From: Dictyoglomota bacterium
GTDB lineage: Bacteria; Dictyoglomota; Dictyoglomia; Dictyoglomales; Dictyoglomaceae
Assembly (NCBI GenBank): GCA_029776735.1
Contig: JAKOUL010000099.1
Span: forward strand, 1-11,812
Length of the DNA: 11,812 bases
Direction of reading: 5' to 3'
The notes beneath the pieces are model-generated. The model was not told the DNA's origin. It did no database searches and saw nothing but the letters and a program-made list of their open reading frames with translations. This document shows, in pieces, positions 1-6,536 of the stretch. How positions within the stretch are numbered: the first letter of the stretch is position 1; each line of letters opens with the position of its first letter. Position numbers and translations under genes: made by a program.

Positions 1-854
1 ATAGGATTTTAGAGATTGCTTATTCTTTAGAAAGATTTTCTGAACATCCCATAGCAAAAGCTATTGTAGAAGACGTAGAGAAATTGGGAATTTCTCCTTT
101 ACCTGTAAATAATATAAAGGAGATTCCTGGGAAGGGATTAGAAGGATCTTTAGAGGATAAAAAATATTTTGTTGGGAGATATGATGGCTTTGAAAAAAGG
201 ATAAAAGAAATATCCGAAAGCCTGATTAATGAAGCTAAAACAGTGGTAATGGTAAGTGAAGATATGAAGCCGATAGGGCTGCTTTCTTTTCAAGATGAGT
301 TGAAGGAAGAAGCAAAGGATGTGGTAAAAAAGCTTAAGAGTATGAAATACGAGGTAGGTATGATTACAGGAGATAACTTTATATCAGCAAAGATAATAGC
401 AGAAAAATTGGGGCTTTCGTACTTTTTTGCTGAGGTTTTACCAGAAGATAAAGTAAATAAAGTAAAAGAACTTCAAAATCGTGGTAAAAAAATAGCTATG
501 GTTGGGGATGGGATAAATGATGCTCCCGCACTCTCTCAGGCAGATCTAAGTATTGCTATAGGATCCGGAACTGATGTGGCTATAGAAGTTTCTGACATTA
601 TTCTGATGGGGGGTGATCTGAAAGGAGTTGTAAGAGCTCTGGAACTAAGTCAAAAGACTTTAAATACTATAAAGGGAAATTTGTTCTGGGCGTTTGTTTA
701 CAATGTAATAGGAATGCCTATTGCAGCAGGAGTGCTTTATCCATTTATAGGGTTACTTCTTAACCCTATGATTGCTGGAATATCTATGGCATTTAGTTCT
801 GTCTTTGTAGTTTTTAATTCCTTAAGATTAACAAGATTTAGGGCTTCTATGTGA
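1..854 (+). CDS. copA: Cu+-exporting P1B-type ATPase, C-terminal part (5' end outside window)
   Basis: The reading frame is open from the window edge (first whole codon at base 3) to TGA at 852-854, giving about 283 residues of the C-terminal end. Visible in order: the SEHP motif of the nucleotide-binding domain (bases 39-50), a GKGLEG glycine loop, TGDN of the phosphorylation domain (366-377), GDGINDAP of the hinge (504-527), then the last two membrane helices. The tyrosine-asparagine pair in the penultimate helix (699-704) and Met-x-x-Ser-Ser in the last helix (786-800) are the signature of the Cu+ subgroup (P1B-1), so export of Cu+ (or Ag+) across the inner membrane by ATP hydrolysis is likely. 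The aspartate that is phosphorylated (DKTGT) and any N-terminal metal-binding domains lie upstream, out of view. A YHS-domain gene follows 72 bases downstream, which supports a metal-handling locus. The family call is firm; the Cu+ choice rests on the two helix motifs. Confidence 0.93.
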   Translation, partial: RILEIAYSLERFSEHPIAKAIVEDVEKLGISPLPVNNIKEIPGKGLEGSLEDKKYFVGRYDGFEKRIKEISESLINEAKTVVMVSEDMKPIGLLSFQDELKEEAKDVVKKLKSMKYEVGMITGDNFISAKIIAEKLGLSYFFAEVLPEDKVNKVKELQNRGKKIAMVGDGINDAPALSQADLSIAIGSGTDVAIEVSDIILMGGDLKGVVRALELSQKTLNTIKGNLFWAFVYNVIGMPIAAGVLYPFIGLLLNPMIAGISMAFSSVFVVFNSLRLTRFRASM

Positions 855-855
855 G

Positions 856-884
856 ATGAAATTTATGAATAAGAACTTTATAAT
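856..884 (+). promoter_or_regulatory. possible promoter for the YHS gene
   Basis: A perfect TATAAT (879-884) lies 17 bases after ATGAAA (856-861; 4 of 6 matches to TTGACA), just behind the ATPase stop codon. It would start transcripts near 891, about 36 bases before the YHS start codon. AT-rich DNA gives such matches by chance, and the gene could equally be read from the ATPase transcript. Confidence 0.3.
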
Positions 885-926
885 GGAACAAAAACTATTG
901 TCCCTTAGGAAAGGAGGGATTGTATT

Positions 927-1070
927 ATGGCAAAGGATCCTGTTTGTGGGATGGAAGTGGATGAAAAGAATCCACCAGCAGTTTCTGAGTATAAAGGGAA
1001 GAAATATTATTTTTGTAATAAAGCTTGTAAAATAGAATTTGAAAAAAATCCTGAAAAATATGTGAAATGA
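927..1070 (+). CDS. small YHS-domain protein, 47 residues
   Basis: The ATG at 927 follows a strong AAGGAGG (911-917) at 9 bases, and the frame ends at TGA 1068-1070. The protein starts MAKDPVCGMEV and continues with a KYYFCNKAC stretch, then FEKNPEKYV. This is a complete YHS domain: the CGM motif (Cys7) at the front, the Y-x-F-C-x-x-x-C pair (Cys30, Cys34) in the middle, and the F-x-x-x-P-x-x-Y end. YHS domains occur as stand-alone proteins or at the ends of heavy-metal ATPases and mercury or copper proteins, and are thought to bind metal through the cysteines. Here it stands alone behind a Cu+ ATPase, so a role as copper-binding partner or chaperone is inferred. It is cytosolic by sequence, with no signal peptide. 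The domain call is firm, the function tentative. Confidence 0.9.
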   Translation: MAKDPVCGMEVDEKNPPAVSEYKGKKYYFCNKACKIEFEKNPEKYVK

Positions 1071-1106
1071 TAAGAAGTAGGGGACATTTATGCCCCCTAC
1101 TTCTTA
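1071..1106. terminator. hairpin between convergent genes, probable bidirectional terminator
   Basis: A perfect 13-bp inverted repeat (TAAGAAGTAGGGG at 1071-1083, complement at 1094-1106) encloses a 10-base loop. It starts right after the YHS stop codon and ends 4 bases before the stop of the convergent hydrolase gene. The stem is strong, but the T-runs on either side are weak (ATCTTTATAG on the plus side), so it may end transcription imperfectly or protect 3' ends. Confidence 0.7.
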
Positions 1107-1110
1107 ATCT

Positions 1111-1878
1111 TTATAGAGTTTCTTTAAACCAATTTATACTTTTTTCAATAGCCTGATTTTCCCACTCAATAGAATTAAAAGTATGATCTGAGTCTTTAAT
1201 TATCTCAAGATTTGTCTTGTGGGAATCCTTTATCCCATTATAGTAGTCATAAGCATGTTGAATTGGTACTACTGGATCCCCACTTCCATGAATTATTAAA
1301 ACAGGGAGACTTCTTTTCTTTAACTCTTCTAAAGGTTTTATATTTGGTATCTCTGCTAAGAATCTTTTTCCTAATGGATTTCCACCAAGATCTATAAAAT
1401 CACCATAGTCTTTTATTTTTTGAGCTTCTTCTGGATTACTGAAGAATATATCAAAATGACATACTGCAGACCAGAGTACACAAGATTTAACAAGAGGATT
1501 CCTTCCTGATACCATACTTGCTACGGCTCCTCCCATAGAAAGTCCTAATATTCCTATTCTTTCCTTATCTACGAGATCGTTTTTGGTCAGGAAGTCCAAT
1601 GCTACCATAGCATCAGAGACTTCTCCTTCTACAGTCATATCCTTGAAGGAGCCTTCACTGTCTCCTGAACCTCTGAAGTCAATTCTTAAGGCACCTATGC
1701 CTTCTTTTGCTAAAGCTTCAGCAGCTTTTACAAAGATGCGATGTGATTCTATTTTAGTACCCGTAAATCCATGGCAGAAAAGCACAAATGGAGCAGGAGT
1801 CTTTTCAGGTATATGGATAACACCAAAAATCTTTTCACCAAAATTTTCAAGCACCACAGGTTCTCTTCTTTCCTTCAT
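1111..1878 (-). CDS. alpha/beta-hydrolase, probable esterase
   Basis: This 255-residue cytosolic protein has the full alpha/beta-hydrolase signature. HGFTG (36-40) is the oxyanion-hole loop, DFRGSGDSEG follows (67-76), and the nucleophile elbow GLSMGG (112-117) places the catalytic serine at 114. Asp201 in GDPVVP and His232 in SDHTF complete the triad. The order and spacing resemble the cinnamoyl/feruloyl-esterase-like and acyl-peptidase-like hydrolases, so hydrolysis of an ester (or less likely a peptide or lactone) is likely, but the substrate cannot be read from sequence. The start at 1878 is supported by GGAGGTGA about 7 bases upstream on the minus strand. It is not closely linked to the sugar transporter operon upstream: 568 bases lie between them. 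A possible -10 (TATAAT on the minus strand at 1914-1919) lies close upstream, but its -35 is poor. Confidence 0.9.
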   Translation of the reverse strand: MKERREPVVLENFGEKIFGVIHIPEKTPAPFVLFCHGFTGTKIESHRIFVKAAEALAKEGIGALRIDFRGSGDSEGSFKDMTVEGEVSDAMVALDFLTKNDLVDKERIGILGLSMGGAVASMVSGRNPLVKSCVLWSAVCHFDIFFSNPEEAQKIKDYGDFIDLGGNPLGKRFLAEIPNIKPLEELKKRSLPVLIIHGSGDPVVPIQHAYDYYNGIKDSHKTNLEIIKDSDHTFNSIEWENQAIEKSINWFKETL

Positions 1879-2065
1879 ATCTTCACCTCCTTATTAAGAT
1901 TGATATTATTTTTATTATATTCCTAAAATATGATTTTAAAAAATAATTATATGTAAAGTTTTCAAATATACGCTACAAAAATATATTAATAGCTCATTCA
2001 AAAGGTTTTTTATAATTAAGACTTTCCTATACGATCTCTTTGAGAAAAAAGATACCAATTCAATT

Positions 2066-2137
2066 CTAAGGAAGGAAGAAGCAGATAAGAATAAGGAGAA
2101 AAAGTGCTGGTGATAATTTTCTTTTCCCATCACCCAT
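2066..2137 (-). CDS. possible 23-residue membrane or signal-like peptide
   Basis: The ATG at 2137 is preceded on the minus strand by GGAGGGGG (2146-2153) at 8 bases, as good a ribosome binding site as any real gene here has. The peptide is MGDGKRKLSPALFLLILI followed by CFFLP, then TAG. It has a basic start and a run of about 12 hydrophobic residues, like a signal peptide or a single membrane helix. It could be a true small membrane peptide, the broken 5' end of a lost exported protein, or chance. No homologue comes to mind. Confidence 0.27.
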   Translation of the reverse strand: MGDGKRKLSPALFLLILICFFLP

Positions 2138-2148
2138 GTTATTTACCC

Positions 2149-2184
2149 CCTCCATATATTAAAATGTAGGTAATATTTTGGAGG
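2149..2184 (-). promoter_or_regulatory. hairpin that would cover the ribosome binding site of the 23-codon ORF
   Basis: On the minus-strand RNA, CCTCCA (2179-2184) can pair with TGGAGG (2149-2154), the core of the ribosome binding site before the ORF at 2137. A second 5-bp helix (ATATT with AATAT) stacks inside after a small internal loop. Such pairing would lower translation unless opened. The helices are short, so this may be chance. Confidence 0.25.
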
Positions 2185-2189
2185 CTCTA

Positions 2190-2446
2190 AAAACCTTTTG
2201 GAATCTAATTTCTATCTATATTGTTTTTCCCTTTAAAGAATTGTCAATGGATCAGTCTTCCTCAAAAATAATCTTTTAAATAAACAAATTTTCCATCCTT
2301 AAAAATATTTCTGTTATTTTTACATTATCTTCTTACCTGAAATTTTCCTATCTTTCTTCAGAAAGAATCAGAGGAGTTTTCCATAAGGGTAAACTTGATA
2401 TATCTCTTCTTAATTCTCTAATCGTATCTCCATTTAAATTTAAAAC
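2190..2446 (-). pseudogene. possible decayed coding remnant behind the permease gene
   Basis: Directly after the permease stop codon, in the same frame, 32 codons (2446-2351) are open and read like protein, including NGDTIRELRRDISSLPLW, before TAG at 2348-2350. Further on, one frame gives EDNVKITEIF and a neighbouring frame gives KDGKFVYLKDYF (2300-2265). The two frames would join if a T5 run at 2301-2305 had a different length, and a second T5 run (2264-2268) would return to the first frame. Stops interrupt all frames. I do not recognise the parent family, and AT-rich noncoding DNA can imitate this, so the call is weak. Confidence 0.25.
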
Positions 2447-3439
2447 TTATTGAACTAAGCCCATTTTTCTTTTACGGTACTGATCAAATATAACAGCTGC
2501 AATAATAATAATACCAGTAGCAGCAGGTTGCCAATATGCTGGGAATCCTAAAAGAACCATTCCTGTTCTTAAAACTTGCATAATTACAGCTCCAATAAGT
2601 GCACCTAAGATAGTTCCTTCTCCTCCCGTTAAGGATGTTCCACCAATTACTGCTGCAGCAATAATATCTAATTCATAACCCGAAGCTGCTGTTGGAGCTG
2701 CAACTCCAAGCCTTGCAGTCATTAAGATTCCTCCAATGGCAGTTAAGAATCCACAAAGAGTATAAACTAATATCTTCGTTCTTTTTGTATTTATTCCAGA
2801 GAGGCTTGCTGCTTGCTCGTTACCACCCACTGCATATATCCTATATCCCCAAACAGTGCGATTTAAAAATAGGGAAGTTAAAATACAAAGGACAGCCATA
2901 ACAACCACAGGAAGAGGTATTTTTAACCCTAAGAAAGGAATATCATATTGTCCCCAAAATATAAAACTTTTTGGTAAGTCTCTTACAGGCCATCCTCCTG
3001 TTAATCCATAGCAAAATCCTCGGGCTATATTCATAGTACCTAAGGTTGCTACAAAGGGAGGAAGATTTGTTTTACCTACTAAAAATCCATTTATAAACCC
3101 TACTAAAGCCCCAATAAATAATCCTCCTAAAATAGACAAGAAATCTCCAAAATTTGCTCTTAACATCATTGCAGAAATTAGTCCAGAAAGAGCCATTACA
3201 GACCCTACAGATAGATCAATACCACCTGTAATAATGACCATGGTGATTCCAAAGGCACTTATAGCATTCCAGGAAAAAGCTCTTAATATATTGAAAATAT
3301 TTGTGGAAGTCAAGAAAGTAGAGGTAGTAATACTTAAAAACAAAACTAAAATAATTAAAACTATAAGAATTCCAATTTCCTGAAATTTTTGGAATTTTAA
3401 GAATTGTCCAAAATTTTTAGTTGAAGTTTTATTTTTCAT
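2447..3439 (-). CDS. ribose-family sugar ABC transporter, permease
   Basis: This 330-residue, very hydrophobic protein matches the RbsC/XylH/MglC permease family (CUT2 class) in length and pattern. A short basic cytosolic start leads into about eight to ten membrane segments. The most telling motif is [16 protein letters not shown] (71-86), conserved across the family. The cytosolic loop [19 protein letters not shown] (198-216) is where the ATPase couples. The C-terminal half ends with [11 protein letters not shown] (266-276) and two more helices. It would form the inner-membrane channel, probably as a dimer, for a pentose or hexose delivered by the upstream-encoded binding protein. The start at 3439 has an AGGAGG-type site just upstream. 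The gene lies 26 bases after the ATPase gene and ends the operon. Sugar specificity cannot be told. Confidence 0.95.
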   Translation of the reverse strand: MKNKTSTKNFGQFLKFQKFQEIGILIVLIILVLFLSITTSTFLTSTNIFNILRAFSWNAISAFGITMVIITGGIDLSVGSVMALSGLISAMMLRANFGDFLSILGGLFIGALVGFINGFLVGKTNLPPFVATLGTMNIARGFCYGLTGGWPVRDLPKSFIFWGQYDIPFLGLKIPLPVVVMAVLCILTSLFLNRTVWGYRIYAVGGNEQAASLSGINTKRTKILVYTLCGFLTAIGGILMTARLGVAAPTAASGYELDIIAAAVIGGTSLTGGEGTILGALIGAVIMQVLRTGMVLLGFPAYWQPAATGIIIIAAVIFDQYRKRKMGLVQ

Positions 3440-3465
3440 CTTAAACCTCCTGATAATTCATTAAA

Positions 3466-4971
3466 TCAGTTGATATATCCAGAAGCATAAGCCATAATCT
3501 TTTCTTGAGTAGCATCTTTTTTGGAAATTTCTGCGACTAATTTCCCTTCATTCATTACTAATACTCTATCACTCATTGCTAAAATCTCAGGCATTTCTGA
3601 AGAGATCATTATAATACCTATACCTGATTTTGCTAATTGGTTCATAATGGTATGAATTTCAGCTTTTGCTGATACATCTATTCCCCGGGTAGGTTCATCA
3701 AGTATAAGTATTTTGGGATTTAAAGCAAGCCATTTTGAAAGAACCACTTTTTGTTGGTTTCCTCCTGAAAGATATAATACCTTTTGAAATATACTTGGAG
3801 TTCTAATATTTAATCTTTGGATAAAATTCTGAGCTATTTCTGAAAGTTTATTTTTATTAACAAAAAGAGTATTTACTAAATTTCTCAATATACAAATGCC
3901 AATATTTTCTCTCACTGCAAGTTTAAGTATAAGTCCTTCTCCTTGTCTATCCTCAGGAACAAGTCCTATACCTAACTTAACTGCATCTGCAGGAGTATTA
4001 ATTTCAACCTTTTTCCCTTCTAAATAAATTTCGCCTTTATCCTTTTTATCCGCTCCAAATATCAGTCTTACCATTTCTGTCCTACCTGCTCCTACTAAAC
4101 CTGCTACACCAAGGATTTCTCCTTTATACAATTTAAAACTGGTGTTTTTTATAACTCCTTTTTTATAAAGATTTTTCACTTCTAAAATTGCTTCTTCTGT
4201 TTTTACTTCTTCCTTCTGAAACATCTCTGACAAAGGTCTATTTACCATGAGATAAATAACTTTTTCAATATTGGCTTCTTCTTTTCTCATTACTCCCACT
4301 AATTTTCCATCTCTTAGTATGGTTATTCTATCTGCGATTCTAAAGACCTCTTCTAATCTATGAGAAACAAATATTATTGCTATTCCTTGGGTTCTCAATT
4401 GGTTTATAATTTCAAAAAGTTTTTCTACTTCTTCAAGTCCTAAGGCTGATGTGGGTTCATCCATAATAATAATCTTAGCTTTAAAAGCTAAAGCTTTAGC
4501 TATTTCAACCATTTGTTTTTCTGCTATAGAAAGATCTCTTATCATTTCCTTTGGAGATATATCAGCTTCTACCATACCTAATAATTTTTGGGCTTCTTTT
4601 TCCATTAATTCTTTATCCACGAAACCTAAATTTCCTAAGATGCTTTTTTTAATTGGTTCCCTAGCGCAAAATATATTCTGAGCAACAGTCTGATTAGGAG
4701 TTAGATTGAACTCTTGATAAATGGTACTTATCCCTAATTTTTGAGCATGATAAGGACTTTCTATCTCAATTTTTCTTCCATCAAGGAATATTCTTCCTGC
4801 ATCTTTTTGATAAGCTCCACTCAATATCTTCATAAGAGTAGATTTTCCTGCTCCATTCTCTCCTACAAGTCCCATAACTTCTCCTTCGTATAATTCAAAA
4901 TCTACCTTATTAAGAGCTTGAACACCTGGAAAAGATTTTGATATTTCTTCCATCTTCAATATTTGATTCAT
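3466..4971 (-). CDS. ribose-family sugar ABC transporter, double ATPase subunit
   Basis: At 501 residues with two fused nucleotide-binding domains, this is the RbsA/MglA/XylG type (CUT2). Domain 1 has Walker A GENGAGKST (37-45), Q-loop YQEF (85-88), signature LSIAEKQ (147-153), Walker B IIIMDEPTSA (167-176) and the switch histidine in FVSHR (His204). Domain 2 has a changed Walker A, GLVGAGRTE (291-299), with arginine in place of the usual lysine, then LSGGNQQK (401-408), Walker B ILILDEPTRGID (421-432) and ISSE where the switch histidine would be. This asymmetry is normal for the family: the second site is thought to be catalytically weak. The protein powers sugar uptake with the permease encoded next. 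The start at 4971 is fixed by GGAGGTGA (4981-4988 on the minus strand). I withhold a gene symbol because the sugar is unknown. Confidence 0.96.
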   Translation of the reverse strand: MNQILKMEEISKSFPGVQALNKVDFELYEGEVMGLVGENGAGKSTLMKILSGAYQKDAGRIFLDGRKIEIESPYHAQKLGISTIYQEFNLTPNQTVAQNIFCAREPIKKSILGNLGFVDKELMEKEAQKLLGMVEADISPKEMIRDLSIAEKQMVEIAKALAFKAKIIIMDEPTSALGLEEVEKLFEIINQLRTQGIAIIFVSHRLEEVFRIADRITILRDGKLVGVMRKEEANIEKVIYLMVNRPLSEMFQKEEVKTEEAILEVKNLYKKGVIKNTSFKLYKGEILGVAGLVGAGRTEMVRLIFGADKKDKGEIYLEGKKVEINTPADAVKLGIGLVPEDRQGEGLILKLAVRENIGICILRNLVNTLFVNKNKLSEIAQNFIQRLNIRTPSIFQKVLYLSGGNQQKVVLSKWLALNPKILILDEPTRGIDVSAKAEIHTIMNQLAKSGIGIIMISSEMPEILAMSDRVLVMNEGKLVAEISKKDATQEKIMAYASGYIN

Positions 4972-4999
4972 AGAAGTTTCTCACCTCCTAATTTGAAAA

Positions 5000-5034
5000 G
5001 GGGTATCAGTGAGTATACTCCCCACTGATACCCC
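5000..5034 (-). terminator. hairpin between binding-protein and ATPase genes, probable partial terminator or mRNA stabiliser
   Basis: A perfect 12-bp stem (GGGGTATCAGTG at 5000-5011, complement at 5023-5034) with an 11-base loop lies in the 92-base gap after the binding-protein stop. On the minus-strand RNA the stem is followed by TTTT, a short U-run. Hairpins at this place in sugar ABC operons commonly stop some transcripts and protect the upstream message, so that far more binding protein than ATPase is made. That role is inferred here. Confidence 0.65.
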
Positions 5035-5063
5035 AAAGTTTTCTATGTTTTCTCTTTTAGGAC

Positions 5064-6059
5064 TTAGAATGCAGGAGGGAGTGGAGTCTTGAAATCTTTT
5101 AGTAACATTGCTCTAATCATTGCATCTACATTCTTCTTAGTAACTATATCCATTCCACTATCTACCCAATCAGGGAATTTTTCTCCTTTTGTTACTTTAC
5201 GATATAGCATATCTATAGTATCGTATCCCCAACCCCAATATTTTTGTCCTACTAATCCTGAAAGAAGTCCTTCTTTAAGATATTGTAATTCTACAGGAAG
5301 AGTATCAAAGGCTACAGTAAACACCTTCTTTGATTTTGCTGCCTTTTCCCATAATGGCATAGATCCTCTTTCTGCATTGAGAGGCCAAAGTCCTACAAAG
5401 AACCATCCTCTCAATTTTGGATACCTCTGCATAGTCTCTTCTACGACTTCAACGCCTTTATTGATATCATCATAGCATGCAACAGTGGTTACAATTTTGA
5501 TATTAGGATAACCTTTTATCTCATCCTTAAATCCACGCATTCTTTCTTCTAAGTTTAGTGCTCCAGGTACACCTGTAAGAAGAGCAACGTCTCCCTTTGT
5601 TCCCATGGCTTTTACTAATAATTTAGCTGCCCATCTTCCACCTTCATAGTTATCTACACCGAGATATGTAAATCTTTTACTCTTTGGGGCATCAGAGTCA
5701 AAGGTCATTACAGGTATTCCTGCATCTACTGCTTTATTAATCACATCAATTAAAGCGGTAGGATCATTACAAGATATGCCAATACCATCTACTTTACGAG
5801 CTACAACATCCTCAACTACTCTTGCTTGTTCATTAGCATCTGACGCTACTGAAGCAACATAAAGTATTTCAACTTGGTAAGGCCCTTGCTTAGATATTTC
5901 TTGTGCTCTCGCAAAAGCGCCATCTCTTCCTAATTCAAATACAGGATTGTTTAAAGATTTTGGTATCCATGCAAAGACAAGTTTCTTAGGTGTTTGTGCT
6001 GTTGCAGACATTAGTAAGAGAATAATAATTAGAAAAGAAATCAAAACTAATCTTTTCAT
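5064..6059 (-). CDS. ribose-family sugar ABC transporter, exported substrate-binding protein
   Basis: I place the start at 6059, giving 331 residues, because TAGGAGG lies 6 bases upstream and the protein then opens with a clean signal peptide: MKR, a hydrophobic core (4-17), and an ATA-Q site with cleavage after about residue 21. An in-frame ATG at 6107 would add 16 residues but lacks these signs. There is no lipobox cysteine, so the mature protein is probably free in a periplasm, which fits a two-membrane cell. Family features (periplasmic binding protein class I, RbsB-like): the NNP near residues 37-39, [10 protein letters not shown] (91-100), MTFDSDAP (118-125) in the cleft, [15 protein letters not shown] (163-177), and FDT (251-253). 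Trp-rich parts (WFFVGLW, YWGWGYD) could line the sugar site. The ligand is likely a sugar or sugar alcohol; which one is not visible. Confidence 0.93.
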   Translation of the reverse strand: MKRLVLISFLIIILLLMSATAQTPKKLVFAWIPKSLNNPVFELGRDGAFARAQEISKQGPYQVEILYVASVASDANEQARVVEDVVARKVDGIGISCNDPTALIDVINKAVDAGIPVMTFDSDAPKSKRFTYLGVDNYEGGRWAAKLLVKAMGTKGDVALLTGVPGALNLEERMRGFKDEIKGYPNIKIVTTVACYDDINKGVEVVEETMQRYPKLRGWFFVGLWPLNAERGSMPLWEKAAKSKKVFTVAFDTLPVELQYLKEGLLSGLVGQKYWGWGYDTIDMLYRKVTKGEKFPDWVDSGMDIVTKKNVDAMIRAMLLKDFKTPLPPAF

Positions 6060-6133
6060 ACATTTCCTCCTAAAAGAAGTTTTGGAATGGAAAGGAAAGG
6101 TCAGCAAGAATTAAATTTTTTTTGTTTTTACAT

Positions 6134-6171
6134 CCCCCCCCATCAAAAGAATTCGATTCTATTATGATAGA
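6134..6171 (-). promoter_or_regulatory. 5' untranslated region of the transporter operon: C8 tract and small palindromes
   Basis: The predicted untranslated leader (about 6175 down to 6060) holds TCTATTATGATAGA (6158-6171), 5-bp arms around 4 bases, directly after the predicted transcription start and so placed like an operator. Overlapping it is AGAAT-TCG-ATTCT (6148-6160). Next comes a run of eight C (6134-6141; G8 in the transcript). No regulator gene lies nearby, so the binding partner is unknown and the operator idea is a guess. Confidence 0.25.
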
Positions 6172-6181
6172 GATTTAATTA

Positions 6182-6210
6182 ATTGTATTATATAGTAAAC
6201 TTAGAGTCAA
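6182..6210 (-). promoter_or_regulatory. promoter of the sugar transporter operon
   Basis: On the minus strand TTGACT (6205-6210) and TACAAT (6182-6187) are separated by exactly 17 bases, each matching the sigma-70 consensus at 5 of 6 positions. Transcription would start near 6175, about 115 bases before the binding-protein start codon. It is the best minus-strand promoter match I found upstream of that gene. Confidence 0.7.
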
Positions 6211-6461
6211 TTGTTTGAATTTCCTTACAAAAAAATCCATATAAAAAAATCTTAAAATGTAAATGAGAAAGTTTTAAGATGAAAAATTATATCTCCGAAA
6301 CATAAGAGAACATTTAGAGAATTACATGAGTTAATAGGGTTTGCTTATAATTATTTTTTTAAACTTTTTAGCATTTGCTTTTGAGATAAGAATAAGAAGT
6401 AATTTGTTTTTTAATCCTGAATGATTTTAAGGAAAAATTTGCTGAGTCGTAATATTTTGGC
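6211..6461. other. AT-rich gap between the divergent transporter and pyr promoters
   Basis: No gene is supported here. It holds one 9-bp AT-rich inverted repeat (ATCTTAAAA 6249-6257, complement 6272-6280) which, on the minus strand, is followed by T7 and so resembles a weak terminator pointing toward the transporter promoter. Short open frames exist in several phases but none has a ribosome binding site plus a protein-like sequence. Confidence 0.5.
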
Positions 6462-6490
6462 TTGACATAATTTTTTATCTTTATTATCAT
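6462..6490 (+). promoter_or_regulatory. promoter of the pyrimidine operon
   Basis: TTGACA (6462-6467, perfect) and TATCAT (6485-6490, 5 of 6) stand 17 bases apart, a strong sigma-70-type promoter. The start point would be near A6497, giving a leader of about 139 nt before pyrR. The PyrR binding loop then begins almost at the 5' end of the RNA. Confidence 0.85.
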
Positions 6491-6497
6491 AATATGA

Positions 6498-6528
6498 CCT
6501 TTAATTTAGCCCAGTGAGGCTAAAAAGG
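6498..6528 (+). promoter_or_regulatory. PyrR binding loop in the pyr leader RNA
   Basis: A perfect 7-bp stem (TTTAGCC 6505-6511 with GGCTAAA 6518-6524) closes the hexaloop CAGTGA (6512-6517), which matches the CNGNGA loop consensus of known PyrR sites. A lower stem CCTT (6498-6501) with AAGG (6525-6528) is possible, leaving a three-base bulge TAA on the 5' side, similar to the internal bulge of known sites. UMP-bound PyrR, encoded as the first gene of the operon, is expected to grip this loop when pyrimidines are plentiful. The 3' side runs straight into a Shine-Dalgarno sequence (6525-6532). Confidence 0.9.
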
Positions 6529-6532
6529 GGGT
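6525..6532 (+). promoter_or_regulatory. Shine-Dalgarno sequence abutting the PyrR loop
   Basis: AAGGGGGT can pair over eight positions with the 16S rRNA tail, with one G-U pair, and sits 5 bases before TTG 6537. Its first four bases are the 3' strand of the PyrR loop's lower stem, so the loop and ribosome binding would compete. Confidence 0.45.
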
Positions 6533-6536
6533 AAAA

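Larger units (their letters stand above)
1879..2446. other. 568-base gap without a convincing intact gene
   Basis: This AT-rich gap separates the permease gene from the hydrolase gene, both on the minus strand. On that strand it contains, from 2446 down: a possible decayed coding remnant; a TTGACA (2242-2247) with a weak CAATAT 18 bases on (2218-2223); a hairpin over a strong ribosome binding site; a 23-codon ORF; and a TATAAT (1914-1919) before the hydrolase. I see no clear intrinsic terminator for the transporter operon. A 6-bp hairpin at 2351-2366 has no T-run after it. A 65-codon GTG-started frame (2133-1936) overlaps the 23-codon ORF but looks like translated AT-rich DNA. Confidence 0.6.

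Noticed and set aside
291..302. Arginine for lysine in the second Walker A of the sugar ATPase (residues 291-299 of the protein at 3466-4971) as a defect
   Set aside because: A changed second site is usual in RbsA/MglA-type double ATPases.
856..1035. 58-residue plus-strand ORF overlapping the YHS gene in another frame
   Set aside because: The YHS frame has a recognisable domain and a strong ribosome site; this ORF has neither.
1583..1897. 104-codon plus-strand ORF over the hydrolase gene, with similar antisense frames over the transporter and pyr genes
   Set aside because: They lie opposite well-identified genes, have no ribosome sites and encode nothing recognisable.
1936..2133. 65-codon minus-strand ORF
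   Set aside because: GTG start lies inside the 23-codon ORF, it has no ribosome site of its own at good spacing, and its composition is that of translated AT-rich noncoding DNA.
6060..6107. Binding-protein start at ATG 6107
   Set aside because: It would put 16 polar and basic residues before a clean signal peptide; the ribosome site is just before ATG 6059.
6128..6141. G8-ATG-TAA start-stop pair in the transporter leader as a minimal ORF
   Set aside because: The G run directly abuts the ATG, leaving no spacing for a ribosome site; kept only as part of the homopolymer finding.
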